A DNA stretch of 10,295 nucleotides from Hyphomicrobiales bacterium (GCA_016210825.1 JACQTM010000040.1:1-10295); one strand, 5' to 3'; counted from the first letter of the stretch, positions 1-6,320 are shown. Numbers and translations are program-made. Notes: generated from the letters alone by a model not told the origin.

Positions 1-97
1 TAATTCATATAGGCGCGACGTGACGCGGGCGCCAGAATATGCGAAATCTCCGGCCGAAAAGCGCCGTAGCGCCTTGACCCCGGATCATCCCCTTCGC

Positions 98-655
98 ATG
101 GACGCAATCGCCGCCCGCAGGCAGCTTTCCGCAGCAATCGCACGCGTCGCCGCGGGCGATCGCGCTGCGTTGCAAATCGTCTATCGCGATACCTCGGCGA
201 AGCTTTTCGGCGTTTGCCTGCGTATCTTAGCCGACAGAAACGAAGCCGAAGACGTGCTGCAGGAGGTCTATATCACCGTGTGGCGCAAGGCCGGTGCGTT
301 CGATGCGGAACGCGGGAGCCCGATCACATGGCTCGTTGCGATCGCCCGCAACAAGGCGATCGACCGGCTGCGCTCGGGCGCGTCCGGCCGCAAGGCGCCG
401 CCGCTCGAGGCGGCGGATGACGTCAGCGATCCGGCGCCCGCGGCATTCGACCTGCTCGCCACGGCGGAGGAGAACCGCAGACTCAAGGTCTGCCTGGATG
501 AGCTCGATGCGCGATCGAAGGCGGCGATCCGCACGGCGTTCTATGATGGGATTACCTACGAGGAATTGGCGGCGCGCATGGCTATCCCGCTCGGTACGGT
601 GAAGAGCATGATCCGGCGCGGATTGGTGAAGTTACGGGAATGTCTGGAGCGATGA
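98..655 (+). CDS. ECF-family RNA polymerase sigma factor, SigK-like
   Basis: This is an extracytoplasmic-function sigma factor that would direct RNA polymerase to a small regulon, probably held inactive by the membrane anti-sigma factor encoded next. The region 2 block reads TSAKLFGVCLRIL, then EAEDVLQEVYITVWRK, then SPITWLVAIARNKAIDRLRS. The region 4 helix-turn-helix near the C-terminus contains ITYEELAARMAIPLGTVKSM and an RRGLVKLREC tail. No extra C-terminal domain is present. I start at ATG 98 because only about 14 residues then precede the conserved domain, as is usual in the family. An in-frame GTG at 20 would add 26 residues and cannot be excluded. The stop overlaps the next start by ATGA, which suggests translational coupling. 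The SigK-like subgroup is inferred from the RskA-type partner and the nearby FAS1 gene. Confidence 0.9.
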   Translation: MDAIAARRQLSAAIARVAAGDRAALQIVYRDTSAKLFGVCLRILADRNEAEDVLQEVYITVWRKAGAFDAERGSPITWLVAIARNKAIDRLRSGASGRKAPPLEAADDVSDPAPAAFDLLATAEENRRLKVCLDELDARSKAAIRTAFYDGITYEELAARMAIPLGTVKSMIRRGLVKLRECLER

Positions 656-1368
656 GCGATACCGACCATAACGGCCCCGGCCACGGCGATATCCCGGTCG
701 CCGCCGAATACGTGCTTGGCGTACTCGATGCCGCCGAGCGGCGCGCCGTCGAGCAACGGCTCGCGCGCGAGCCGGCGCTTGCCGCCGAGGTCGCGTTCTG
801 GGAGGCGCGGCTCGGCGGGATGGCCGATGCAATCCCGCCAGTAACTCCACCCGCGCGCACCTGGAGTGCGATCGAGCGCGCGATTGCTGCCCGCGCGGGC
901 AAACCCGTGGCGGTGCGCCTGGGACTCTGGAATAATCTCGCCTTTTGGCGCGGCCTCACCGTCGCAACCACGGGCCTCGCCGCCGCCTCCCTCGTGCTGC
1001 TCGCCTTTGTCGCCGTGCAATCGAGTCAACGCACGCCGTTGGTCGCAAGCCTTGATGCCAGCGGTGGGCGCTCGAGCTTCGTCGCCGCCGTCACGCAAGC
1101 GGGCGACAGCGTGATGATCGTGCCGGCGGCGCTCGCATCGACCGACCAGCGCGCGCTCGAATTGTGGCTCATTCCGCCCGGCGGCAAACCGCATTCACTC
1201 GGCCTGATCGAGCCGGGCCGGCCGGTGCGGCTCAACGTACCGAAGGAGCTGATCGCGCAGGTGAACGCCGAGGCGGTGCTCGCCGTATCGCTTGAACCGC
1301 CCGGCGGCTCGCCGACCGGGCAGCCGACCGGCCCGGTCATCGCCAACGGCAAGCTCGCAAGGCTTTAG
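652..1368 (+). CDS. RskA-type membrane anti-sigma factor
   Basis: The product should bind and inhibit the upstream ECF sigma factor on the cytoplasmic face of the inner membrane and release it on an envelope signal, by analogy with mycobacterial RskA. The N-terminal 80 residues form the anti-sigma domain (AAEYVLGVLDAAERRAVEQR, then FWEARLGGMADAIPP). One membrane helix follows at about residues 101-123 (LTVATTGLAAASLVLLAFVA). The periplasmic RskA domain contains LELWLIPPGGKPHSLGLIEP, a hallmark of the family. There is no HxxxCxxC zinc motif, so it is not a ZAS-type anti-sigma factor. I chose the ATG at 652, which overlaps the sigma stop codon. An in-frame ATG at 640 would add four residues, and neither start has an ideally spaced ribosome-binding site. 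Confidence 0.88.
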   Translation: MSDTDHNGPGHGDIPVAAEYVLGVLDAAERRAVEQRLAREPALAAEVAFWEARLGGMADAIPPVTPPARTWSAIERAIAARAGKPVAVRLGLWNNLAFWRGLTVATTGLAAASLVLLAFVAVQSSQRTPLVASLDASGGRSSFVAAVTQAGDSVMIVPAALASTDQRALELWLIPPGGKPHSLGLIEPGRPVRLNVPKELIAQVNAEAVLAVSLEPPGGSPTGQPTGPVIANGKLARL

Positions 1369-1403
1369 ACATATTCCGGTTGGTTTGACGCGGCGTAATG
1401 CTC

Positions 1404-1493
1404 GTCATGGCCGGACTTGTTCCGGCCATCCCGCTTAGGTTGGCACGGCCTTGCCTCCCTAAGCGGGATGCGCGGGACAAGCCCGCGCATGAC
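1404..1493. repeat. Three-hairpin palindromic intergenic repeat (REP-like)
   Basis: The element is bounded by GTCAT and ATGAC. It contains three back-to-back inverted repeats: a 9-bp stem ATGGCCGGA (1407-1415/1421-1429) with pentaloop CTTGT, a 12-bp stem ATCCCGCTTAGG (1428-1439/1458-1469), and a 9-bp stem ATGCGCGGG (1468-1476/1482-1490) with pentaloop ACAAG. The outer arms are inverted relative to each other. It lies between the anti-sigma gene and the FAS1 gene and could act as a transcription barrier or mRNA-stabilising structure. Confidence 0.8.
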
Positions 1494-1500
1494 AAGTGAG

Positions 1501-1527
1501 GGAAACGCGAACATCAAAGAGCGCGTC
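1501..1527 (+). promoter_or_regulatory. Possible ECF-type promoter of the FAS1 gene
   Basis: GGAAAC at 1501-1506 is followed after 17 bp by CGTC at 1524-1527. This is the general pattern of ECF-dependent promoters (GGAAC-like -35, CGTC-like -10). It lies about 105 bp upstream of the FAS1 start and downstream of the sigma/anti-sigma pair that may control it. No copy can be compared upstream of the sigma gene because the window starts there, so the call is tentative. Confidence 0.35.
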
Positions 1528-1630
1528 AGAAAAAGATTTTTTACACTGCATCCGCGCGCCGCGTCCTCCCGTATCTGCGGCTGTCACCCCCACCACGGGG
1601 GCGCGACAACCCAGAAGATGGAGGACGTAA

Positions 1631-2200
1631 ATGAAATTCCATAAAGCTGCATTGTCGGGCGCCGCCGCGCTCGCGATCGCCTTTGGCGCATATGCGGTGC
1701 AACCGACCTTCGCCGAGACGACAGTCATGGTCGGCGGCGCGCCGATGTATCCCTCGAAGAACATCATCCAGAACGCCGTAAACTCGAAGGACCACACCAC
1801 GCTGGTCGCCGCGGTGAAGGCCGCGGGCCTTGTCGACACGCTGTCCGGCAAGGGCCCGTTCACGGTGTTCGCGCCGACCAACGCGGCGTTCGCGAAGCTT
1901 CCGCAGGGCACGGTCGAAACCCTGCTCAAGCCCGAGAACAAGGATCAGCTGACGAAGATCCTGACATGCCACGTCGTATCCGCCAACGCCATGGCGAGTG
2001 CGATCAAGAAGATGATCGCCGATGACGGCGGCGCGCATCCGATGAAGACCGTGGGCGGCTGCACCTTCACCGCCAAGCTCAAGGGCGACAAAATCGTCAT
2101 CGAGGACGGCAAGGGCAATGTCGCCACCGTGACCATCGCCAACGTGGCGCAGTCGAATGGCGTGATCCACGTCATCGACTCGGTGCTGATCCCGGGCTAA
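1631..2200 (+). CDS. Secreted fasciclin (FAS1) domain protein
   Basis: This is an exported protein with one fasciclin domain, a fold linked to adhesion and cell-surface interactions. Residues 1-28 form a classical signal peptide: MKFHK, a hydrophobic core, then a likely cleavage after TFA. The FAS1 domain covers about residues 45-188. It shows the first conserved block GPFTVFAPTNAAFAKLP, a central TCHVV segment and the C-terminal block NGVIHVIDSVLIP. Two cysteines in the mature part (in TCHVV and GGCTF) could form a disulfide once exported, which is inference. A good ribosome-binding site, TGGAGGA, precedes ATG 1631. In mycobacteria the SigK/RskA pair controls the secreted FAS1 proteins MPT70 and MPT83. 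The adjacent ECF/RskA pair therefore suggests this is its target. The natural ligand is unknown. Confidence 0.92.
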   Translation: MKFHKAALSGAAALAIAFGAYAVQPTFAETTVMVGGAPMYPSKNIIQNAVNSKDHTTLVAAVKAAGLVDTLSGKGPFTVFAPTNAAFAKLPQGTVETLLKPENKDQLTKILTCHVVSANAMASAIKKMIADDGGAHPMKTVGGCTFTAKLKGDKIVIEDGKGNVATVTIANVAQSNGVIHVIDSVLIPG

Positions 2201-2239
2201 GGGCTGTCCCCGAACTGCCCTCCCACATCGTGCACCCGA

Positions 2240-2276
2240 GCCCGCCGGCCGCCCCGCCGGCGGGCTTTGGGGTTTT
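2240..2276 (+). terminator. Rho-independent terminator after the FAS1 gene
   Basis: A perfect 9-bp GC stem, GCCCGCCGG (2240-2248) with CCGGCGGGC (2257-2265), has an 8-nt loop and is followed by a T-rich tail interrupted by Gs (TTTGGGGTTTT). It begins 40 bp after the FAS1 stop codon. Confidence 0.8.
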
Positions 2277-2305
2277 GTGAAGCGGCTGCAATAATTTTGA
2301 AACTT

Positions 2306-2393
2306 GTCATTCCGGGGCGCCCGCCGAAGCCCGACGGGCGTAGGCGCGGCGAACCCGGAATGCATAATCACGATTGGCGGTTATGGATTCCGG
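2306..2393. repeat. Palindromic intergenic repeat pair
   Basis: CATTCCGGG at 2308-2316 pairs with CCCGGAATG at 2354-2362, enclosing GC-rich sequence with an internal CGCCCG...CGGGCG stem. A second inverted repeat shares the right arm: CCGGAATGCATAA (2355-2367) pairs with TTATGGATTCCGG (2381-2393) with one mismatch. The right edge almost touches the transposase remnant. Confidence 0.7.
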
Positions 2394-2396
2394 CTC

Positions 2397-2483
2397 TCAC
2401 CGCTGACGCGGCTCGATCGAATTGTCGTGTATGTAGTCCACGTGCTGCGCAAAATCCCCATGATCCCGCACGATCCCTGAGGC
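2397..2483 (-). pseudogene. Remnant of a REP-associated tyrosine transposase (RAYT, Y1 family)
   Basis: Read on the minus strand, this short stretch encodes VRDHGDFAQHVDYIHDNSIE followed within a few codons by a stop. It matches the very characteristic RAYT segment of the type 'RDDxDFARHVDYIHFNPVKHG'. The upstream HxH, catalytic tyrosine and downstream regions are missing, and FNPVKHG has decayed to DNSIEP, so only about 25 residues of a dead gene remain. It abuts palindromic repeats of the kind such transposases mobilise. The flanking open frame up to 2603 shows no family resemblance. The assignment is from memory of the motif. Confidence 0.6.
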
Positions 2484-2690
2484 CTCACGGCGCCAACATG
2501 CGCCACAAAGGCATACACAGAGCCACCCAAAAACCAAGACTGTAAAGGCCTCCAAGCGTAAGGGCCGCGACTTCCTCGGACCACTCGGCACGCGTCCTGC
2601 CACGCAGGATTACGAAGCTTGTTTTCCGGCGGACCATTTCAACCGTCAATCGGTGGATGCGGCATGCAGGCGGGATCTCATCGTTCCATT
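2484..2690. other. Intergenic stretch with no recognisable gene
   Basis: Between the transposase remnant and the XRE operator I see only short, low-quality open frames and no palindromic repeat of the kinds found elsewhere in the window. It may be further decayed mobile-element DNA. Confidence 0.4.
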
Positions 2691-2709
2691 ATATGGTTTT
2701 TTACCATAT
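2691..2709. promoter_or_regulatory. Inverted repeat, probable operator of the XRE regulator
   Basis: The perfect dyad ATATGGT (2691-2697) / ACCATAT (2703-2709) has a 5-bp T-rich centre. It is unusually AT-rich for this genome and lies 46 bp upstream of the start of the XRE-type gene. Its size and spacing suit a dimeric helix-turn-helix repressor, so autoregulation is a natural inference. As RNA it would be only a weak hairpin. Confidence 0.55.
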
Positions 2710-2755
2710 GTGAAAAGTCCGTTTAGTCAGTTCGCCCCTTTTTTGGAGGCGAGAG

Positions 2756-3001
2756 ATGGCCCGTACTTTTGCTTCGCCCCGCCATCACGCGCTGCGGGCG
2801 TTCCTGGCTGAGAAGCGCAAAGCGGCCGGGTTGCGGCAGGTCGACCTGGCCGACCGGCTCAAGCGTGGCCAGGACTACGTCAGTGACGTGGAGACAGGGC
2901 AGAAGCTTATGAACGTGGTCGAGCTGATGGAATGGGCCGAAGCGATCGGCTTCGACGCGCGCGATGTAATCAAGCGGCTCATCAAGACGGCGAAAAAGTA
3001 A
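2756..3001 (+). CDS. Small XRE-family helix-turn-helix transcriptional regulator
   Basis: This 81-residue protein consists almost entirely of a Cro/C1-type DNA-binding domain. ALRAFLAEKRKAAGLRQVDLA forms helices 1-2. RLKRGQDYVSDVETGQKLMN contains the recognition helix and the conserved (V/I)E-xG turn. VVELMEWAEAIGFDARDVIK forms helices 4-5. There is no sensor or effector domain, so it probably works as a dimer binding a palindrome. The strong ribosome-binding site GGAGG lies 8 bp before ATG 2756. The gene stands alone: it is surrounded by repeats and has no toxin-like or phage gene beside it. The target genes are not evident beyond the likely operator just upstream. Confidence 0.85.
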   Translation: MARTFASPRHHALRAFLAEKRKAAGLRQVDLADRLKRGQDYVSDVETGQKLMNVVELMEWAEAIGFDARDVIKRLIKTAKK

Positions 3002-3060
3002 ACCCGTGGAATGGGTTGAGCGTAGCGAAACCCATCCTGCGCGCTTGCAATTACTCAATT

Positions 3061-3174
3061 GTCAGCCCGGGCTCGACCTGGGCATCCATGATGAGGTTCG
3101 GCGCGTGAGAATCTTACGAAGGCATACGTTCGCGGACAGCCATCATGGATTGCCGGGTCAAGCCCGGCAATGAC
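3061..3174. repeat. Three-hairpin palindromic intergenic repeat (REP-like), second copy
   Basis: It has the same architecture as the element at 1404-1493. The left arm is GCCCGGG/CCTGGGC with loop CTCGA (3065-3083). A 10-bp middle stem pairs ATCCATGATG (3084-3093) with CATCATGGAT (3141-3150). The right arm is TTGCCGGG/CCCGGCAA with loop TCAAG (3150-3170), followed by TGAC. The region between the middle-stem arms is longer than in the first copy. Confidence 0.8.
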
Positions 3175-3206
3175 GGCACAGGAGATTGTGCTGATCGAAA
3201 ATTTTA

Positions 3207-3448
3207 TCCGTCATCCCGAGGTGCGAACGTCAGCGAGCCTCAAAGGATGAACGACACTAATCTCGGGTGTACCCGAGATTGGCCGTATTAGATGCGCAAG
3301 TCAGGTAAACCCGACTTGCGATACCGTCGCCCTTCGAGGCGTGCGCGGAGTTTACCATCGGGCCGCGCGGAGCTTGTCATCGGGCGGCGCTTTGCGCCGA
3401 CCCGTTGGCGCGGACCCGTTGGCGCGGGTACCTCAGGGTGACGGATCA
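3207..3448. repeat. Composite repeat block with several palindromes
   Basis: The block runs from TCCGTCATCCCGAGG to CAGGGTGACGGATC, an inverted terminal pair typical of rhizobial intergenic repeats. Inside are a near-perfect palindrome AATCTCGGGT-GT-ACCCGAGATT (3259-3280), a hairpin CGCAAGTC/GACTTGCG (3295-3320), a CGGCGC/GCGCCG hairpin around 3385-3399, and a 14-bp tandem duplication GACCCGTTGGCGCG (3399-3412 and 3413-3426). Positions 3367-3410 match 6757-6800 at 43 of 44 bases. Confidence 0.75.
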
Positions 3449-3462
3449 AGGAACACCCGCTG

Positions 3463-3477
3463 TTAACCTTTCATTAA
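3463..3477 (+). promoter_or_regulatory. CtrA box upstream of flhA, perfect TTAA-N7-TTAA
   Basis: TTAA at 3463-3466 and TTAA at 3474-3477 are separated by exactly seven bases. This matches the CtrA consensus TTAA-N7-TTAA. The site lies 157 bp upstream of the flhA start, in an AT-rich island right after the repeat block. CtrA itself is encoded at 9148-9849. Confidence 0.6.
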
Positions 3478-3498
3478 TTCGTTGGGCGCCCGCCTGCA

Positions 3499-3513
3499 TT
3501 AACCGCCCGCTAA
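3499..3513 (+). promoter_or_regulatory. Second CtrA-like box upstream of flhA
   Basis: TTAA (3499-3502), seven bases, then CTAA (3510-3513) followed by C gives one mismatch to TTAA-N7-TTAAC. It lies 22 bp downstream of the first site, about two helical turns, and 120 bp before flhA. The even helical spacing supports cooperative binding but does not prove it. Confidence 0.45.
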
Positions 3514-3633
3514 CCACGAAGCAGGCAAATACTGCCCAGTCAGGGAGTCGTGTTCTCTCACCAAGAGGTTTTTTCCAGGCGCGTCCATGCCTTCGGGGGG
3601 AAGGCTCGCTATTTCTAATTCTTGCGATACTGA

Positions 3634-5748
3634 ATGAGCGACGTTACTGCTGGGCAGGGTTCACCTGCCTTCCGGTTTCCGAGATTAAGTGACATTGGCG
3701 CGCTGCTAAAGCGCGGCGACATCGCGCTTGCCATCGGCGTGATGACGATCCTCGTCGTTCTCATCCTGCCGCTGCCGCCGATCCTCCTCGACCTCTGCCT
3801 TGCCATTTCGATCATCATCTCGGTGCTGATCCTGATGACGGCCTTGTTCATTCATACGCCGCTGGAATTCTCTTCGTTCCCGACCGTGCTGCTGATCGCG
3901 ACCATGCTGCGCCTTGCGCTCAATCTCGCCTCCACGCGTCTCATTCTCGCGCGCGGCCACGAGGGCACCGACGCCGCCGGTCATGTCATCGAGGCGTTCG
4001 GTAATTTCGTCATGAGCGGCAATTTCGTCATCGGCATCATCGTATTCACGATCCTCGTCATCGTGAACTTTGTCGTCATCACCAAGGGTTCCGGGCGTAT
4101 CGCGGAAGTCGCGGCGCGCTTCCACCTCGACGCCATGCCCGGCAAGCAAATGGCGATCGATGCCGACCTCTCCGCCGGCATGATCGACGAGAAGGAAGCG
4201 CGGCGGCGGCGCAGGAATTTAGAGGACGAGAGCGGTTTCTTCGGTGCCATGGACGGTGCCTCGAAATTCGTGCGCGGCGACGCCATCGCCGGCCTCCTTG
4301 TCGTCTTCATCAATATTATCGGCGGCATGGTGATCGGCATCGTGCAGCAGAGCATGACCTTCACCGACGCCGCGCGCACCTACACGCTGCTCACCGTCGG
4401 CGACGGCCTTGTTACGCAGGTGCCGGCGCTGATCGTCTCGACCGCCGCCGGCCTCCTCGTCTCCAAGGCCGGCGTCGGCGGCGGCGTCGATCAGGCGCTC
4501 ATCAAGCAGCTCTCCGGCTATCCCAAGGCACTCGGCATGTCCGGCGCGGTCATGCTGGTGATGGCGCTCCTCCCCGGCATTCCGATGCTGCCGTTCCTGG
4601 CGCTGGGCGGCGGCGCGAGCGCGCTCGCCTACCTCATCGACAAGCGCAACAAGGAAGCTGCCGTCGCCGAGAAGCGCGGCGAAGCCGGGGACGCCGCGGC
4701 ACCGGCCGCCGAAGAGCCGATTTCGGCGGCGCTGAAGATCGACGACCTGAAGATCGAGCTCGGTTATGCGCTGCTGCCGCTGGTCAATTCACCGGACGGC
4801 GGCGACCGTCTCACCGAGCAGATCAAAGCCCTGCGCCGTGCGCTCGCCGTCGAGATGGGCTTCGTCATGCCCGCGGTGCGCATCCTCGACAACGTGCAGC
4901 TCGACGCCAACACCTACATCATCAAGATCAAGGAAGTAGAGGCCGGCAACGGCAGGGTCTGGCCCGGCCAGTACATGGTTATGGATCCGACCGGCGGTCA
5001 GGTGAACCTGCCGGGAGTGCACACCACCGAGCCGACATTCGGATTGCCGGCAACTTGGGTGGATCTTGCCGAAAAGGAAGAGGCGGCGGTGAAGGGGTAT
5101 ACCGTCGTCGATGCCGCAACCGTGCTCTCGACCCACCTCACCGAGTTGTTGAAATCGCACACCTCCGAGCTGCTCTCCTACGCGGAGGTAGTGAAGCTGA
5201 TCAAGGAATTGCCAAAGGAACAAGGCGACCTGATCAAGGACATCGTGCCGTCGCAAATCACGATGACCGGCATCCAGCGCGTGCTGCAGATCCTGCTCGC
5301 CGAGCGCGTCTCAATCCGCAATCTCTCGACCATCCTCGACGGAATCGCCGATGCGCTCGCCTTCACGCGCAATCCCACATCCATCGCCGAGCATGTACGC
5401 GCTCGCCTCGCCCGCCAGCTTTGCGCGCAATTCACCTCGCCCGCCGGTTATCTGCCGCTGATCGCATTGAGCGCGAAATGGGAGCAGGCGTTCGCCGATT
5501 CCATCGTCGGCCAGGGCGAAGAAAAGAATCTTGCCATGCAGCCCTCGCGTCTCTCCGAATTCATTACCCTCGTGCGCGAACGCTTCGAGGACGCGGCGCG
5601 CGAAGGCGAGGCGCCCGTGCTTGTCACCTCGCCCGGTATCCGCCCGTTCGTTCGCAGCATCGTCGAACGCTTCCGCGCGCAAACGAGTGTGCTCTCACAA
5701 TCGGAAATCCATCCCCGCGCCAGGTTGAAGACCGTCGGCAGCATCTGA
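3634..5748 (+). CDS. flhA: Flagellar biosynthesis protein FlhA
   Basis: FlhA is the inner-membrane export-gate component of the flagellar type III secretion system. Its cytoplasmic domain docks chaperone-substrate complexes delivered with the FliH-FliI-FliJ ATPase. The N-terminal half carries about eight hydrophobic segments, beginning with residues 28-48 and 50-72 and ending near 300-336. The FHIPEP-family loop lies at about 151-210: GSGRIAEVAARFHLDAMPGK, then DESGFFGAMDGASKFVRGDA. The C-terminal soluble domain includes LPGVHTTEPTFGLPATWV and NPTSIAEHVRARLARQL. The length of 704 residues is normal for FlhA. ATG 3634 gives the expected N-terminus although the ribosome-binding site before it is weak. 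It stands apart from other flagellar genes in this window. Upstream CtrA boxes suggest cell-cycle control. Confidence 0.97.
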   Translation: MSDVTAGQGSPAFRFPRLSDIGALLKRGDIALAIGVMTILVVLILPLPPILLDLCLAISIIISVLILMTALFIHTPLEFSSFPTVLLIATMLRLALNLASTRLILARGHEGTDAAGHVIEAFGNFVMSGNFVIGIIVFTILVIVNFVVITKGSGRIAEVAARFHLDAMPGKQMAIDADLSAGMIDEKEARRRRRNLEDESGFFGAMDGASKFVRGDAIAGLLVVFINIIGGMVIGIVQQSMTFTDAARTYTLLTVGDGLVTQVPALIVSTAAGLLVSKAGVGGGVDQALIKQLSGYPKALGMSGAVMLVMALLPGIPMLPFLALGGGASALAYLIDKRNKEAAVAEKRGEAGDAAAPAAEEPISAALKIDDLKIELGYALLPLVNSPDGGDRLTEQIKALRRALAVEMGFVMPAVRILDNVQLDANTYIIKIKEVEAGNGRVWPGQYMVMDPTGGQVNLPGVHTTEPTFGLPATWVDLAEKEEAAVKGYTVVDAATVLSTHLTELLKSHTSELLSYAEVVKLIKELPKEQGDLIKDIVPSQITMTGIQRVLQILLAERVSIRNLSTILDGIADALAFTRNPTSIAEHVRARLARQLCAQFTSPAGYLPLIALSAKWEQAFADSIVGQGEEKNLAMQPSRLSEFITLVRERFEDAAREGEAPVLVTSPGIRPFVRSIVERFRAQTSVLSQSEIHPRARLKTVGSI

Positions 5749-5846
5749 CGCATCGGTCGGAACAATTTGCTTTTGCCGTTTTGTGACGAATTTGACGTAA
5801 CGGCGGTGATTGCGCCGATGCGACAATGGAACATTCTATGTGGCGC

Positions 5847-5875
5847 TTGGGTTTGATGGGGCGCGGCGCTAGATA
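5847..5875 (+). promoter_or_regulatory. Predicted sigma-70-type promoter of the candidate small RNA
   Basis: CTTGGGT (-35 TTGGGT at 5847-5852), a 17-bp spacer and TAGATA (-10 at 5870-5875) fit a housekeeping alphaproteobacterial promoter. They predict a start near 5881-5883. The -35 departs from TTGAC at two or three positions. Confidence 0.5.
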
Positions 5876-5881
5876 AACGCC

Positions 5882-6014
5882 ATTAACGAGACGGTCCCGA
5901 CCGGCATCCGCGGGGCTATCCAGGAGCGACCGGGACCGTCCGGCCGGGCGACTAACAAACCCCTTCCCGACCAGGAAACGCTATTGAGCGTTTATGGCCG
6001 GGAATGGGTTTTTT
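5882..6014 (+). ncRNA. Candidate structured small RNA of about 130 nt
   Basis: A predicted promoter, a strong internal stem and a strong terminator define a compact transcription unit with no credible ORF. The 5' domain is closed by a perfect 10-bp stem GACGGTCCCG (5890-5899) / CGGGACCGTC (5931-5940) with a 31-nt loop that contains CCAGGAGCG. A single-stranded linker (ACTAACAAAC) follows, and then the terminator hairpin. I do not recognise it as tmRNA, SRP RNA, 6S RNA or a named riboswitch. The small membrane-protein gene begins 300 bp further on, so a simple leader role is unlikely. It might be a trans-acting sRNA. The exact 5' end is an estimate. Confidence 0.5.
5960..6014 (+). terminator. 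Strong Rho-independent terminator of the candidate small RNA
   Basis: CCCCTTCCCGACCA (5960-5973) pairs with TGGCCGGGAATGGG (5995-6008) with two mismatches. It is extended by a perfect inner stem AACGCT/AGCGTT (5977-5982/5987-5992) with loop ATTG. Six Ts follow immediately (6009-6014). It lies 212 bp after the flhA stop and could also end read-through from flhA, which has no closer hairpin. Confidence 0.85.
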
Positions 6015-6320
6015 AAGGGAAAAGTTCGGCGAACCGCGCGCCGATTCCGCCATTTCCGCGCACAACTTTCGCGATTACCCGCCGACCGATAGTAGCGCAC
6101 CCCACCCAATCACTTTGATTCAAGCGTTTGTGAAGGCCCATTGGGAACCGCGGGCGCCGCTCATACGTTTCTTCACGTGTTATTCGCGGGTTTAGTCCAG
6201 GGCCAGCCAGCCAGGGAGTTATCCACAGGCTGGGATGGTTGGGCATGCCCCCGAAGGCGCGGGTTGAACCTTTTTCCTCCTCGCCCCGACCTAATGGGCG
6301 AGATCAGGGAGCGCAGGTCC
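6015..6320. other. Gene-free stretch upstream of the small membrane protein
   Basis: No convincing ORF is visible. It holds one perfect DnaA box TTATCCACA (6219-6227), a 10-bp palindrome GGGCATGCCC (6241-6250), and a 7-bp hairpin CTCGCCC/GGGCGAG (6280-6286/6296-6302) just before the next gene, in its probable 5' untranslated region. The promoter of that gene should lie here, but I cannot place it confidently. Confidence 0.45.

Noticed and set aside
20..97. N-terminal extension of the ECF sigma factor from GTG 20
   Set aside because: The extension lacks conservation-like features and precedes the usual start of the fold. It is kept only as an alternative.
1541..2371. Long minus-strand open frame opposite the FAS1 gene
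   Set aside because: It mirrors the high-GC FAS1 coding frame, has a composition without domain resemblance and runs through a terminator and repeats.
2484..2603. Upstream extension of the RAYT remnant as a real gene
   Set aside because: The residues before VRDHGDF do not resemble the family and no catalytic motifs are present.
3207..3448. CRISPR array or insertion sequence
   Set aside because: There are no regularly spaced direct repeats and no transposase ORF. The block is made of dispersed palindromes.
5055..5786. Long plus-strand frame within the end of flhA
   Set aside because: Arg/Ala-rich shadow of flhA in another frame. flhA is certain in this region.
6219..6227. Replication origin
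   Set aside because: A single DnaA box without a cluster, AT-rich unwinding region or origin genes is not an origin.
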